From Erythroxylum novogranatense (lineage: Eukaryota > Streptophyta > Magnoliopsida > Malpighiales > Erythroxylaceae), in the NCBI GenBank assembly GCA_029891385.1, contig CM057229.1:6729001-6793000 (forward strand): 64,000 nt of DNA. The letters are read 5' to 3'. Shown one piece after another: positions 12,701 through 24,234 of the stretch (positions within the stretch are counted from its first letter, which is position 1; every line of letters begins with the position of its first letter). The notes beneath the pieces were generated by a model, which searched no databases, was not told where the DNA came from, and saw nothing but the letters and a program-made list of their open reading frames with translations. The position numbers were made by a program, and so were the translations under genes.

Positions 12701-12884
12701 CTAATCCAAATTGAAAGTTTTCAGTGGCGTTAGAATCGTTAGAATATGAGGAATAAATGTCCTTAAGAAGCCGATCTGATTTTCCTTTTGTGAGTTACCC
12801 AAATTGGGGTCAGTATGTTGTCGGTTTTGGGTCTTCTATGCTTGTATGTTTCCGAATGTTGGGCCTCGGAGACGGGGTCCAACA
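9759..12884 (+). repeat. 3' LTR of the gypsy element (3126 bp)
   Basis: It begins TGTTGGGCCCC and ends GGGGTCCAACA, matching 1790-4926. It is 11 bp shorter overall, with repeated one-base losses in G and A runs. A GC-rich block at about 12200-12285 differs from the same place in the 5' LTR. Confidence 0.95.
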
Positions 12885-12889
12885 ACACT
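12885..12889. repeat. Target site duplication, right copy (ACACT)
   Basis: Exact match to 1785-1789. The copia relic text continues directly after it. Confidence 0.93.
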
Positions 12890-14770
12890 CTTATAGATAG
12901 TTCTCAATACTAGATGTACTAACTATATATATAATAAAAGGAGATGTTTGTGGATCTTAATGAAACCTTCTACGTCAAAGTAAAATTTGTGAATGATAAT
13001 ACCATTCTAATAACAAGAAAAGGAAAACTTCTTATCAAATTGAATGATAAAAGTACAAGTATATTTCATATGTTTTTAAGTGTCATAGATAAAAATAAAT
13101 GTGTTGAGTATGGTTAGCTGCTAGAATTGAGGAACATTATGACTTTTTGTGATAGAAAATGTCCATTTTTAACAATAACATCCACCTATTCTTAAGAATC
13201 TTTTGACAAAAAAATTATGCTTTAAGTCAATATTTCGAATGTTGTTTATAAGTTGTCTCAATGCAACTATAAAGATGAATTTTGGCTATGAAATTTGTAT
13301 AAACAATAATTCTTTCATAGCTTAAATGTGCTTGCTTAAGAAAATATGGTAAAAGGAATGCCCAACGACATCACCCTGAATAGTTATATGAAGCATGCAC
13401 TTTCAAAAAGAAAATCAAATGCCTTTATAATAAAACAACATTGATGAACATCATAATTACTCTAATTTATTCACTTTAATATATATAACCTATTAAGTAT
13501 TGTATCAAATGGTAATAATAGGCGCTTCCTAAGTTCTATTAACAAATGTATTTATAAAATATAGGCCTATCTCTTACAAAGGATGTCTAAAACTTTTTAT
13601 TCTTTTAAGATCCATTTTAAAAACCAAAGTGGATATATTATTAAGGAATTGCATACTAATAGTGGTGGTGAATACACCTCCAATGACTTTAAAGAGTTTT
13701 GTGAAGGACAAGGATACATCATATAATCACTTTTCCTTACAATCGCATAAACATAAGAGAGTTGTAGAATGAAATAATATAACAATTATGAATATGGAAA
13801 GAAGTATGTTGAAGGAAAAACGAAACCCAAATTCTTTTTAGGTGAAATTGTCTCATATTTCACTTACATTTTAAATAGATTTCCAACAAATAAATTCTCA
13901 AACCTTACCTTTATAAAATCTTAAAGTCATTCAAAGCCAATTGTGAAGAATCTAAGGTGTTTGGTACTACTGATTATATTCATATTCTAGTAGACCTGAG
14001 GAAATAAGCTAGACAACCGTGTAGAGAAACTTGCCTTTATTGGTCAGGCATGAGGGTACACATCGCTTAATCAAATCATAAAGAAAGTAGTTGTTAACTG
14101 AGATGTAACTTTTGTTAAAGAATAAGATTAGGAGTGGAATGGAGATGATCATCCTTAAGAATGTGTTATTTCTATCTTTAAAAAGAAAAACAATGTACAA
14201 CATAAATGGAGAAAGCTCATCAAGTTTAACCTAAGAGTCATCTTTGCTACATTTTTTGATAAAATCTAGAAGGCCTCGAAGACATTATCAATAATCATTT
14301 TATTTATAAGATTATAAAGTACATCTTAATGATAAAGTTGCTGATGAATGAGAATTGGTACATTTTCCTTTTTATAAATTTTGAATATGTGGCATTATTA
14401 GAAGTAGTTCAAAATACTAAAAAGGTGATGGCTATGCATAAGGAAATTTAAGCAATTGAAATAAAAAATGGGTTCTTATTGATCTCCCATAAGGTTATAA
14501 AGCTATCTATGTAAATTAGATTTCAAAAATAAAAATAAAGTTAAATGGCAATATGGAAAGACCCAAGACAAGATTGGTTAACTAAAAGTAGTGTTCTCTA
14601 ATTACTCAAATGGAAACTATTAGACTTATAATTTTTAGCTATATAAAAATTGGAAAAATCTATCTAATAGATGTGAACTTGTCTTTCTTAAATGGCTTAA
14701 ATAACTTCCGGGTTTCATAAAACATGGCAATAAGGATAAAATGTACAGATTGAAGAAGATATTATTTGTT
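12890..14770 (+). pseudogene. Ty1/copia protease, integrase and RT relic, 3' part of the old element
   Basis: With many stops, the translation follows copia Pol order. A protease-like stretch at about 12893-13065 includes M-F-V-D-L-N-E-T-F and G-K-L-L-I-K-L. An integrase core remnant at about 13590-13720 reads H-T-N-S-G-G-E-Y-T-S. The N-R-x-P-T-x-K and K-P-I-V-K-N-L-R segments lie at 13860-13965. K-K-L-D-N-R-x-E-K-x-x-F-I-G at 14000-14045 and D-V-T-F-V-K-E near 14100 follow. RT begins near 14400 and reaches D-V-N-L-S-F-L-N-G at about 14670-14696. No 3' LTR was found. This continues the gag relic at 960-1784 across the gypsy insertion. Confidence 0.75.
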
Positions 14771-15600
14771 CAACATTTTATTGAGTGTTTTGAATCTATA
14801 CTTTTTAATTGTTAGTTTCATACTACTAACTTCCATTACATATATTCAAATTTCCTCAGTTTGTGTTTTAATATCTTTCATAATTAAATAAAATGATGTT
14901 GTTTTAGGAAAACCATATAAATTGTTATTATTTTAGGCAACCCAAACCCAGATAGGTTTTAGATTGAACTCAAATTACGCCTTGAAAAGATCATGTTGGA
15001 TTGTTGAACTAATCCATTACTATCTCCAATTTTGATTTTCTTAATAAAAATTAGAGATGTACTCTCATAAGTTTAATCCTTTTATTATAAATTTCACCAA
15101 AATCAAGTGAAGAAAACATATACACACACACCAATTTTACACCGAGAATATATAATGATGATTAGTTTTCCACAAATATATGTACTGAAAAATTCAACCT
15201 TCTACCATAATTGTTATAATTCCAACATAAAAGTTCAAATTTTAAATTTATATGACAAACTTCATCACAATGCCACTTGTAGACATCAATTAAATACAAG
15301 AGAAAACCAACATACAATTACAATTCGCATAATAACAAAATCCATCTTGCACTAGAATTCCAATATTCTCAAGCCAACAAAAATGTAAGTTAAATAATAA
15401 ATTTAAAAAGCTAAAACTTATACACAAATTGATATTTATACTCGAAGTAAGGAGAGGGGAGGGAGCAGAAAGAGGAGTTGTGGGAGAAGGGACTTACCTG
15501 TCGGAGACCGACGGCGTTGGAGCTCTCCACTCGGCGACAGGCGGCAATGAAATAATAAGGAACTTAAAAACCTTATTAACCAACGAGCTTATATGAGATA
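14771..15600. other. AT-rich DNA, no gene recognised
   Basis: Short frames only. A GC-richer patch at about 15440-15545 carries, on the minus strand, a good splice donor (CAG then GTAAGT near 15492-15500) preceded by text rich in CTCC and GCCG. This could be the first exon of an unidentified minus-strand transcript, but no partner exon was found. Confidence 0.35.
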
Positions 15601-16660
15601 TAATCCTGATATATCTTTCGGATCACATCAGAAAATTACCAAAATCATCTTCTTGAATTCTACTAGTAAGGTAAGTACATTTTATATTCTCAAAAATTAT
15701 TTGATATTAATTTTTTAATAAAAATCTTATTATATATTTGCAGACAACATGGATTAAAGCTAATATTTTCTCCAACACATCTTGCAAAAGTATTGGTATA
15801 TGGCATGCAAGAAATGCTTTCGTTCTACAGTTGCTACTTATGGAGTTCCATTCACTTGTAATTCTTGCAGAGAAAAACTTCCTGCTGAACCCAGGTTTTC
15901 CTTTTTCTCTTTTCTCTTGTCAATTTATTGCTTTTTTCTTCTTATACACATATTGAATTTTTTTCTAAGTACTTGGATGTCACGGGTGTGACAAGTTAAA
16001 TCACACCTGTGATACCTTCTTCACGGGTTTGACTTGTAAGTCACACCAATGACACTTCATCACAAGTGTGACTTGTTAAGTCACACCTGTAACACCTTCT
16101 TCAATTTTAATATCCTTTTGTCTTGTATAACAAGCTTTCGTTTTATCCAATTAACATTTATATTTTAATTAACTTTTAATTGCAAATATAGATGTCACTA
16201 TGATGTGAATTTGACTGACGAAACAAGGACTATTATAATTTTTAGTGAAATTTTTTTGAATGTTATTGCAATTGAAGCTATGCAGTATTACAACCAGGTT
16301 ATTTTTAAGTTACTATAAATGTGATTTAATATAACAACAATTATGATATCTTTATTATATGGCTGACAATTAATTTTTTGCCTTCCTATAATAAGAGTAT
16401 AGAACTTCCTCTAGAAAAGGTGTATGCAGAATTGAAAAGCAAGACATTTCTTCTTCATTTCAAACTTGTACACGTTCAGTCACCAAATGAAAGACAACAA
16501 TTCACTGTTATGTATTATCGTGAAATTGATGATGATGAATTAGAAAAGGCTTCAACTTCACTTGCAAAGGATGATCAAATTTCAACTGATGATCAAAATA
16601 ACGTTGCTGACATTACACCTCCAATTATTTTAGGTATTCGTCATTATTTATTCATTTAAT
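15601..16660 (+). pseudogene. RPA1-like (replication protein A large subunit) fragment, probably four exons
   Basis: The pieces fit the C-terminal single-strand DNA-binding fold of plant RPA70-like proteins. Exon 1 ends at about 15669 (AAG then GTAAGT). Exon 2, about 15744-15895, reads W-I-K-A-N-I-F and then Y-W-Y-M-A-C-K-K-C, with a second Cys pair C-N-S-C-R-E-K: the CxxC...CxxC zinc finger. One A appears to be missing before the Tyr, shifting the frame. Exon 3, about 16191-16296, reads H-Y-D-V-N-L-T-D. Exon 4, about 16378-16660, holds the last helix region and an acidic Asp/Glu tail. Such genes are often carried by plant Helitrons, but I saw no Rep/helicase or Helitron end. A decayed host paralogue is the alternative. 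Confidence 0.65.
15978..16098. repeat. Three tandem imperfect palindromes inside the RPA-like intron
   Basis: Three units of about 40 bp each contain GTGTGAC, a short AT spacer and GTCACAC (or AATCACAC), for example GTGTGACTTGTTAAGTCACA near 16066. Each can fold as a hairpin with a stem of about 8-10 bp. Related palindromes occur near 17741, 21672-21830, 22385, 22605 and 23140. Confidence 0.8.
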
Positions 16661-16692
16661 TTGGTATTTGTCATTATTTATTCATTCAATTT
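16632..16692. repeat. Short tandem duplication, about 30 bp
   Basis: The text GTATTCGTCATTATTTATTC is followed after about 30 bases by GTATTTGTCATTATTTATTC. It spans the end of the last RPA-like exon. Confidence 0.8.
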
Positions 16693-19512
16693 TACGTTTT
16701 TATCTTTTCAAAATATGTAAACTTCTTTTTACATTAATTATATTATCATCTATTATTTATCTATCTAGCATTTTTATCAAAAATAATGTTACCTTATATA
16801 TTATGTAGCTAATATACTTTGGTTTTTATATTCTTAGAACATTTTGTTGATTCTTCTTCATTAGTCAGACAATGCCTTCATAAATGATTTAGCCACAGTG
16901 AACCCACACCACAGTTAGCTGCAGATGATGATCGTAGTAACAAAACAATTGTCATAAGCTCTTTCTCTTAGAGCAAAATAATCATGTTACTTATGTACCT
17001 TTTCTGCTTTAATTTCTTGTTTTCTTAAACTTCAAAATTCTGGATATTCGCATGATGGTTTTTGTTGTTAAATCACAACCGTCAATAATATTTTATTACT
17101 TGGATCATTAGTGTTAATTACTTGTGGCATATAATGATTGTCTTTATTAGACTCAAGCAAATTCATAAACTAAGTATTCAAAATTCATTGACATCTCAAC
17201 ATATCAAAAGAAATCATTTTCATTACTTTATGTTTATTTACTCTTTTTTAACTTGTCTTGTTTTGTCTTGCATTTTCATTTTATCAGATGTTTGTAAAGT
17301 AGATTCTTGTAAATAGAGCATCATGTGAAATTATGAACACATCGTTTTACCTGATAAAGTTATTATGATTTTACTAGTAATCTTAATATTACATGTGATT
17401 TAATTATTACTAGATAAATAAAACTTTATTAAATATATACAACAAACTCAATTTTTTCTAAGCTTCAATCTTTAAAAACAGTAAAGATATCATCAATTAT
17501 TTTTAGAAATATCTTATTTTACATTCACAAATGATAACTTCATCAAATAACTTTATCAAATGAATGCTCTTCACATAATAGAAGAGAAGAAGACCAAAAG
17601 CATATTTAGCTTAAATAAATACATGGATCGCTACAATATTTAATTCATAGCAAAATATTTTACATTTTTCACTAATACATTTTAAATATTCTAACTTATA
17701 TATTTTAAATAATTCTATCATAATTTTAACATTTTTCAGTCACGGACATGACTTATTATCAAAAGGCTATCAATTAAACATAAACATTCAACTAAAACCT
17801 TAACAACAAAAACATGGAATACTACATAAACATAAAAACCCACAATCATATCATAAAGTAAAACTATTCAAGAAACAAAAGTTTCTGCTCACAACTTAAA
17901 CATTCACAAAACATTTATATTAATTATGTTTTTTTTTTCTTAACATTGGCACACCATACCTATCCTTCTCTTTGCTAATCTTCTTCTTCTTTGTAGCATC
18001 CTCTTTATCATCAGTTCCATTTACAGCTTCCGACTTCTCAATGGTCTTTAGGCCCTCAAATTTTGTCTTCTCTTTCTTCTTCTTTTTTCTTTGCAAGAAC
18101 ATTATTAAAGATACTCAATAATATTCAATAATCAACAATAACATTAACTTAAGAAAAGAAAAAAGCATCATTAAAACACTGAACCATAAAACACAAACAC
18201 CAAAAAGACAAATTAATAATAACAACAAATTATTTTCTCATTTAATAATTGAAGATGTTAAAAGATCAATTCAACAAAAACAACTTAAGATTTTAAAATT
18301 CATAATAATTCGTGAACAAACTATTTTTCACATGCATAACCATAATTAACAAGTACCTCAACTAAAAAACCATTAACAAGTGTGATAGACCCTCACTCCA
18401 TTTTCCCTTCTTTCAAGCACTCAAAGGGTCAAAAACATTAACTCATTTTCCATTTCATGTTAAATATCAATCATAAGCTTGCAAACTAATCCAATCTTCA
18501 CTACTAAATATCTAACACAAACATTAATCTGAATGTCTATTTTGGTTGTAATAAGGCCAAGGTAAAGCTAGGGAAAAGATAAAATTAGGCTTTAAATCAA
18601 AGGACTAATTGAGCATTTAAAATGATACAAACCAATAAAATATAAAAAATTGAATTTTTTCTTTTCAACTTGAAACATAATCCAACCAATCTCCTTTACC
18701 TTTTTGGTCTCCCTTTTCCCTTCATTTTCTTTTTTCTCTTCCTTCTTTTTTTTCATGCCATTTTCTTCTCTTTCTTCTTCAATTAATATTAATATACAAC
18801 AACATATAGCCTTTTTTTTTTCCTTTTTCTCTTTTTTCTTCAGTTGATATGGTTTGCTTTTTTTTCCCAATATACAACAACATATATACCTTTTAAATGC
18901 TCAACTTGCCCTTATTATTGGTATAATCAAAACAGATAACCAATAAAGGCCAAAGCTCGTGTTTTACGTTTTAACCAAAAAAAGGTTCCATGCAAGCACA
19001 AAGGGGTTCACTAAGGATAATATCATGGTGAATTTTTAAGCTCTCAAGTTAAATCCTAAACGCCTTCATCACTTTAATGTTTGCATAATATTATGTAATC
19101 TTGACTAGTATTCGCAAGGAAGTTCCAGATTTGTTTAACCATGAAAGAATACTCTCAACAACAAATACTTTTAATTAGTCTCAAACTCTTACCGAAGAAA
19201 AGTCTCATTCATCTATCACAACAAGTTAATACCCTTACAGTTAAAATCCAAGTCAATCAACTTATGCATGCAAATATATTTATTCACCTATATTATACAT
19301 TTATAATCCCGATTAATTCTTGTTAATAATCAAACATCTTTAACTATTAAACAAAAAAACAAACCCAATATGTACAACAATTATAGTCAACATCATAGGA
19401 AATTAAATAAAAGATCTAAGATGCAAACAACATTAATTAAGACAAACAATAAAACTAAAATAATTTAATGACAAACAATCAAAATAATAAAAGAAAAGAT
19501 AGAAATACAATG
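16693..19512. other. AT-rich intergenic DNA with long pyrimidine tracts
   Basis: No gene is supported. The block at about 18650-18860 is almost pure C/T on the plus strand, as is 17928-18095. Their Lys/Glu-rich minus-strand frames are a composition effect. One palindrome half-unit (GTCACGGACATGACTTATTA) lies at about 17740. Confidence 0.5.
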
Positions 19513-20635
19513 CTAAGATGAAGGTGGACACTTTCTTGAGCGAGGATTAAAATTCGCTAGCAAATCCCTGATCTCCGCAATATTTGCCTCAATCTTTTCC
19601 AATCTCCCATTTTTTCGCTGTTCAGATACAATAAGTTGATTGGTTAATGATTGATATTCGACAAAATTAGGTGCAATGTTAAACTACGTACCTTCATATG
19701 GTAAAGCATCATCCCCTTGTGTACCTTCACCTGCTTCGCCCCGACTACACCTACTACTTGAAGCTTCTGATGTCTCATCACTGAAAACAACATAATGATC
19801 ACCTTGCTGCCTAGCAATCTTCATAGACACCAAGGACTGTAAGTCTAAACTAGAATTCCCTAAAACTAACTGCATACTTGTTCTCTTAGTCAATAAACCA
19901 AAATACTATGTAATTTGGGTAACAAATGCCCCAACAATTATTTTTCCATCTCTAACTTTGGCCACATCCATCATTTGCACACTTAACCATATACCAACGT
20001 TAAAGTGTTTAGCATGCACCATACGCTACAACACAAACAATTCGACTATAGAAATTGCACCTTAAGTATCTCCTCTACCAAATATCGTAGAAGTTAAAAA
20101 CCTAGGAAGTTAACATAAGCTAAGGTCCACTAAAGCAGACAATGTAGACCTACTCGGAGAGAAAAAAGTTTGTTAAGTTTGTAGTTTCATTTCAAAATTC
20201 TTTAGGACTAAATTCATCATGATAGTCATATAAATCACTATGTAGAAATCCAAATATATTATTCAAATCATTTAAACTAAGAGCAAATGGCTTATTCATT
20301 AATCTAAATATCAAATCTATCACAATGCCATCTTCTTTTAAAATCAAATGTAAAGTTGTCAAAATTTCTAAAGTTAATTCAACATATGAATTTTTTCTAA
20401 ATTTTGCAAATTTATCCCGTCCTATATTACGCAACAATTCATTAACTCGATCTGCAATTCTTAGTTCAGTTATAGCTTCATGATCAATAAATCTATTCGG
20501 CATAATCGGGCGATCTTTTAAAGTTGCTTACTTTAATTGGCTCTCAGCAGTGTTAAATTGAAGGCAATGATTACCTAAAACAGGGACATCGTCCGCTTCA
20601 GAGCATGAAGATGCTCCTAATCTCACACGTGGCAT
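19513..20635 (-). pseudogene. Athila-ORF1-like / plant transposon-associated protein, broken
   Basis: The start ATG at 20635 follows a good splice acceptor (TTACTTAG). The N-terminus MPRVRLGASS leads into the frame at 20503-20192, which contains M-P-N-R-F-I-D-H-E, then F-R-L-M-N-K-P-F-A-L-S-L and N-N-I-F-G-F. This resembles the Arabidopsis retrotransposon ORF-1 (Athila) family and related plant transposon proteins of unknown function. After one in-frame TAA and a frameshift near 20165, the rest (19893-19513) is polar and Ser/Glu-rich. It ends in a short helical stretch that may be a coiled coil, and P-P-S-S. No retroviral enzyme domains lie beside it. It may be a captured or free-standing copy. 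Confidence 0.6.
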
Positions 20636-21436
20636 AATCTAAGTAACAATCAAGAATCAAAATATTTTCATAAATCTTAAACCAAACGGAACAATTTATT
20701 ACTTAATTGGATTTAGAGCAATTAAATATCATAGGCAAACATGAAATCCTACAGTAATATAAATCCAGCATAGTCGTAGCATGAACAAACATTCGCTTAA
20801 ATAGACATCCTTTAACAAATAATAATAAAGTAAAAGATTAAATAATGTTTTATGTTATCAGTTCTATACTATATCAAAATGTTTTATATAATATCAAACT
20901 TGAATTATTTAATAACCAATCAACTATTCAGTTTTACTATATTCTAAAATCAAAGTTTTTATTTTCAAAACCATTATCCCTTTCCCAATCCTTTTATTTT
21001 TTCACTGGACAAACAAAATTTCAAATTAGATACAATTTTATCATTCTTATTTTTATTCCTTTCCATTTATTTAGTAAAATCTATTAACAAAATTAACAAC
21101 ACATCTATTACAATTTCATTAACACCGAACAATTAAACAGGATCCTTACAATTTAAAAATTATTTAATAGAAAACAAACCGATAGCAAATAGCCAAATCA
21201 AAACAAATTCTTAACCTAATACAATTCTTAACCTAGTATAAAAAACAAGAAAAAACCAACCAAATTGCATGACAAACTTAGAAAATCTATTATCAAATTC
21301 AAGCCATAAAAATGAAACAGTTAATAGTATAAAAGGAGTGTATATGAAGAACGAAGCATTGACCCATATCAAAACAAGATATTAAGTTAATACATTTTAC
21401 TAAATGTTTCGAAATATGTTTAACGATATAAGAGAT
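20636..21436 (-). other. Probable intron of the Athila-ORF1-like gene
   Basis: AT-rich and without coding text. On the minus strand it starts GTAATCTC after 21437 and ends TTGTTACTTAG at 20640, both acceptable plant splice borders. Splicing is inferred from sequence only. Confidence 0.45.
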
Positions 21437-21640
21437 TACCTATAATTATAAGCAGGTTCCAACGGAGGCATCGACAAAGGGCAAGATGGCGATAGCGACA
21501 GACGACAATACCGAAGAGGCAAAGAGGATGGCAACGACCCAACTCAAGATCTAAAGTACCACGGAGATTCGGACAATTGGATTTTTCACCGGAGAGAAGA
21601 ACAAGATGATAGAACGGGGGTAGGCTGGAATAGACATGAT
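21437..21640 (-). other. Probable 5' untranslated exon of the Athila-ORF1-like gene
   Basis: A GC-richer block within AT-rich DNA ends on the minus strand in a donor-like site (ATAG then GTAATC). It contains no ATG frame that continues into the CDS, so it would be mostly untranslated. Confidence 0.35.
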
Positions 21641-21669
21641 TTTAGAGTTAGGTTAAAAACTCTAAACTT

Positions 21670-21832
21670 GGTCACGTGTGTGACTTTATAAGTTGCACCC
21701 AATAAAATTTTTATTTATTTTAATTAACTAAGTTTTTTCAGTCATGGGTGTGACTTATTAAAAATGTTTTAGTTAAGGAAACCTCGGTCACGGCGTGACT
21801 TAATAAGTCATGGGTCATGACTAAGGTGTATT
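21670..21832. repeat. Cluster of GTGACTTATTAAGTCAC-type palindromes
   Basis: Three copies: about 21671-21702 (GTCACGTGTGTGACTTTATA), 21738-21768 (GTCATGGGTGTGACTTATTA) and 21785-21822 (GTCACGGCGTGACTTAATAA followed by GTCATGGGTCATGAC). They lie just upstream of the minus-strand Athila-ORF1-like gene. Confidence 0.75.
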
Positions 21833-21839
21833 GTTTTAG

Positions 21840-23868
21840 TTAGTTATTATAATAGTTGTATTTGCTTTCTATATTTTATCCATTTATAAAAAAAGACATC
21901 ACAATATAGATTTCCTAAATTATTTTATTTTTATTCCAAATATTTACCTTTTAATTATAACCAAATTATTCAATTAATAGCAAAATTAATAATTGAATGA
22001 TGATATATTTTTTACTTTTAATTAGATTATATATTTTTGTATTTACTTTCTATATTTTATCCATTTATAACAAATACATTACAATTTACATTTCCTAATT
22101 TTTAACTTTTTCATTCCAAAATTTTACAAACTAATTTTACAAATTCAATTTTAATATTCTAGCTTATATATTTTAATATTTCTATCATAATTCCTTTTTA
22201 ATATACATTTAAAATTTTAATATTTATAATTTGATCACAAATTTTAAATTACACAATATTCATTTATACATTAAATAATATCATATGTTAGAACTTTTTC
22301 ATTATCTTAATTAACTGAATATTTAATTGATAACAATAAATTTAACATTTGTTTTAATTAAATATAATTAACTTTTGTTGCATAACTTAATAAGTCACAT
22401 GTGACTAACGATATTAGTTTTTAAAACTTATATATTATAATATTTTTATTTATGTACATTAAATATTTATAATTTTATCACAACATTTTAAATTACACAA
22501 TATTAATGTAACATGTGACTTTCTTTTTCACCTTAATTAACTACAAAATTTAATTCATAACAAAATATTTTTATTTTTTATTTTATTTTTATTTTTATTT
22601 TTTAGTCACAAGCATGACTTAATAAGTCATACTCGTGACTAATGATATTACATTTCCTTTTTATTTTCATTCCAAATTTTTAATAACTAATTTTACTAAT
22701 CTATTTTTAATATTATAACTTATATATTTTTAATAATTCTATCATAATTGTATCATTTTTAATAATGCAAGGCCATGACAAACATATATTAAATATTAAT
22801 ATGTACTACATAATAAATTAATTATATTTTAATACATCAATTAATTAATTATATAATAATTATTATTAATTATAATTGAATAAACTTAACAGTTAATGAC
22901 TAATAATTAATTTATAAATAAACTATATTTTAATAAATCAATTAATTGATTATATTTTAATTACTATTAATTATATCAAAATTAATTAATTAGCTATAAT
23001 TAAATTATAGAATGAAAAAATTCACTCTATACTTAATTAATATTATGTAATCAATTTATTAATTATATTTTATTTAGTAAATTAATTATATATAAATTAT
23101 ATTTAATTAAAATGAAAAAATGGGCTAATTAGTTACATGATAGGCGTGACTACTTAGCTATATATATAGATAAAGAGCTATATATAAATACTGAATATTA
23201 GTATATAATAATTAATAATAATTAACAACTAATAATGCAGGGTCATGAGTAATATATATACTAAATATTATTCTCAATATTTATATATAATAATTAATAA
23301 TAATTAACAATTAATAATGCAGGTAATGAGTAACATATATACTAAATATTAATACATACTACTTAATCAATTAATTATATTTTGTTTAATACATCATTTA
23401 ATTAATTATATATTAATTACTATTAATTATAATTGAATAAACTTAACAGTTAATGATTAATAATTAATTTATAATTAAATTATATTTTAATAAATCAATT
23501 AATGTATTATTTTTAATTATCATTAGTTATATCATAGTTAATTATATTTTAATTATTTATTTATTTTATATGTGATCAATATATTATAATTAATTAATCA
23601 ATTACTTATGTTATAATTAATCGACTAATTAATAATATTTTAATTAATTATTTAATTATTTAATAGAAATGTTATAAAATTATATAGGTGTTAATTGCCT
23701 GATCCATTTTTAATATTCTAAGTTATATATTTTAATAATTCTATCATAATTCTTTTCTTATTATACATTTCAAATTTTAAATATTTATAATTTTATTACA
23801 AAATTTTAAATTACACAATATTTATTTATTTTAACTTATTTTGTTCAAGTCACAATCACCATATAAGT
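21840..23868. repeat. Very AT-rich block with internal duplications
   Basis: Mostly A, T and TAATTAAT text. A block of about 210 bp at 22765-22980 (from AATAATGCA through CTTAACAGTTAATGA) recurs at about 23312-23520. A unit of about 81 bp is tandem at roughly 23201-23345. Two further palindromes of the GTCAC family lie at about 22385 and 22605. No gene is present. Confidence 0.75.
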
Positions 23869-24114
23869 GTGAAATTTAGAGATGATTCTCTGCCTAATCT
23901 TATTCTGCCTAACTCTATCAAATCGAAAAAATATAGTCATTTCTATATAAACTTAAAATTTACAAACTATGATAATCTTTCACCTACATTAAATTTTACA
24001 AACCATGTTCTTCGTCATCTTCACCTGCAACTGCCATGCATCCGCCGCTCCTTAGCCAGTCTCTAGCCATGGTCGTCACGCAGCAACATGTCCGCACACC
24101 CCGCCAGTCTCATC
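23869..24114. other. Left flank of the hAT insertion
   Basis: It becomes C-rich towards the insertion point, matching the C-rich right flank at 27227-27435. The two sides were probably continuous. No protein family recognised. Confidence 0.4.
24107..24114. repeat. hAT target site duplication, left copy (GTCTCATC)
   Basis: It pairs with GTTGCATC at 27227-27234, matching at 6 of 8 positions. hAT elements make 8-bp duplications, so the mismatches suggest an old insertion. Confidence 0.55.
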
Positions 24115-24234
24115 CAGTGACGGTGCCAGGAATTTAAGATAGGAGGTCTCAAATAAAATATAGATTTCACACAAAAATTTATATCAAAATTAAATAAAAA
24201 ATAAAATTTTATTAAGAATATAAAATAGTTAAAA

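Larger units (their letters stand above)
1790..12884 (+). mobile_element. Ty3/gypsy element, Tekay/Del-like, structurally complete, coding-dead
   Basis: This 11.1-kb element has two long LTRs (1790-4926 and 9759-12884), a tRNA-iMet primer site, gag, protease-RT-RNaseH-integrase in Ty3 order, a polypurine tract and a 5-bp target duplication. The integrase C-terminal remnant near 9540-9745 carries the W-R-N-H and E-E-A-T-W-E-type text of Tekay/Del chromoviruses, and LTRs over 3 kb fit that clade. Every coding domain is interrupted by stops or frameshifts, so it could move only with proteins from a relative. It sits inside a copia relic, between gag and protease. Tekay is my best assignment; another chromovirus lineage is possible. 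Confidence 0.95.

Noticed and set aside
17920..18102. Lys/Glu-rich minus-strand reading frame, also 18592-18870
   Set aside because: They are antisense to almost pure C/T tracts. The amino acid content follows from composition, and there is no start context, domain or splice support.
20192..20503. The Athila-ORF1-like frame as evidence of a complete Athila element here
   Set aside because: No Athila pol, LTR or primer site is seen within 15-24 kb. The Athila-like LTR at 36.4 kb is far away and on the other strand.
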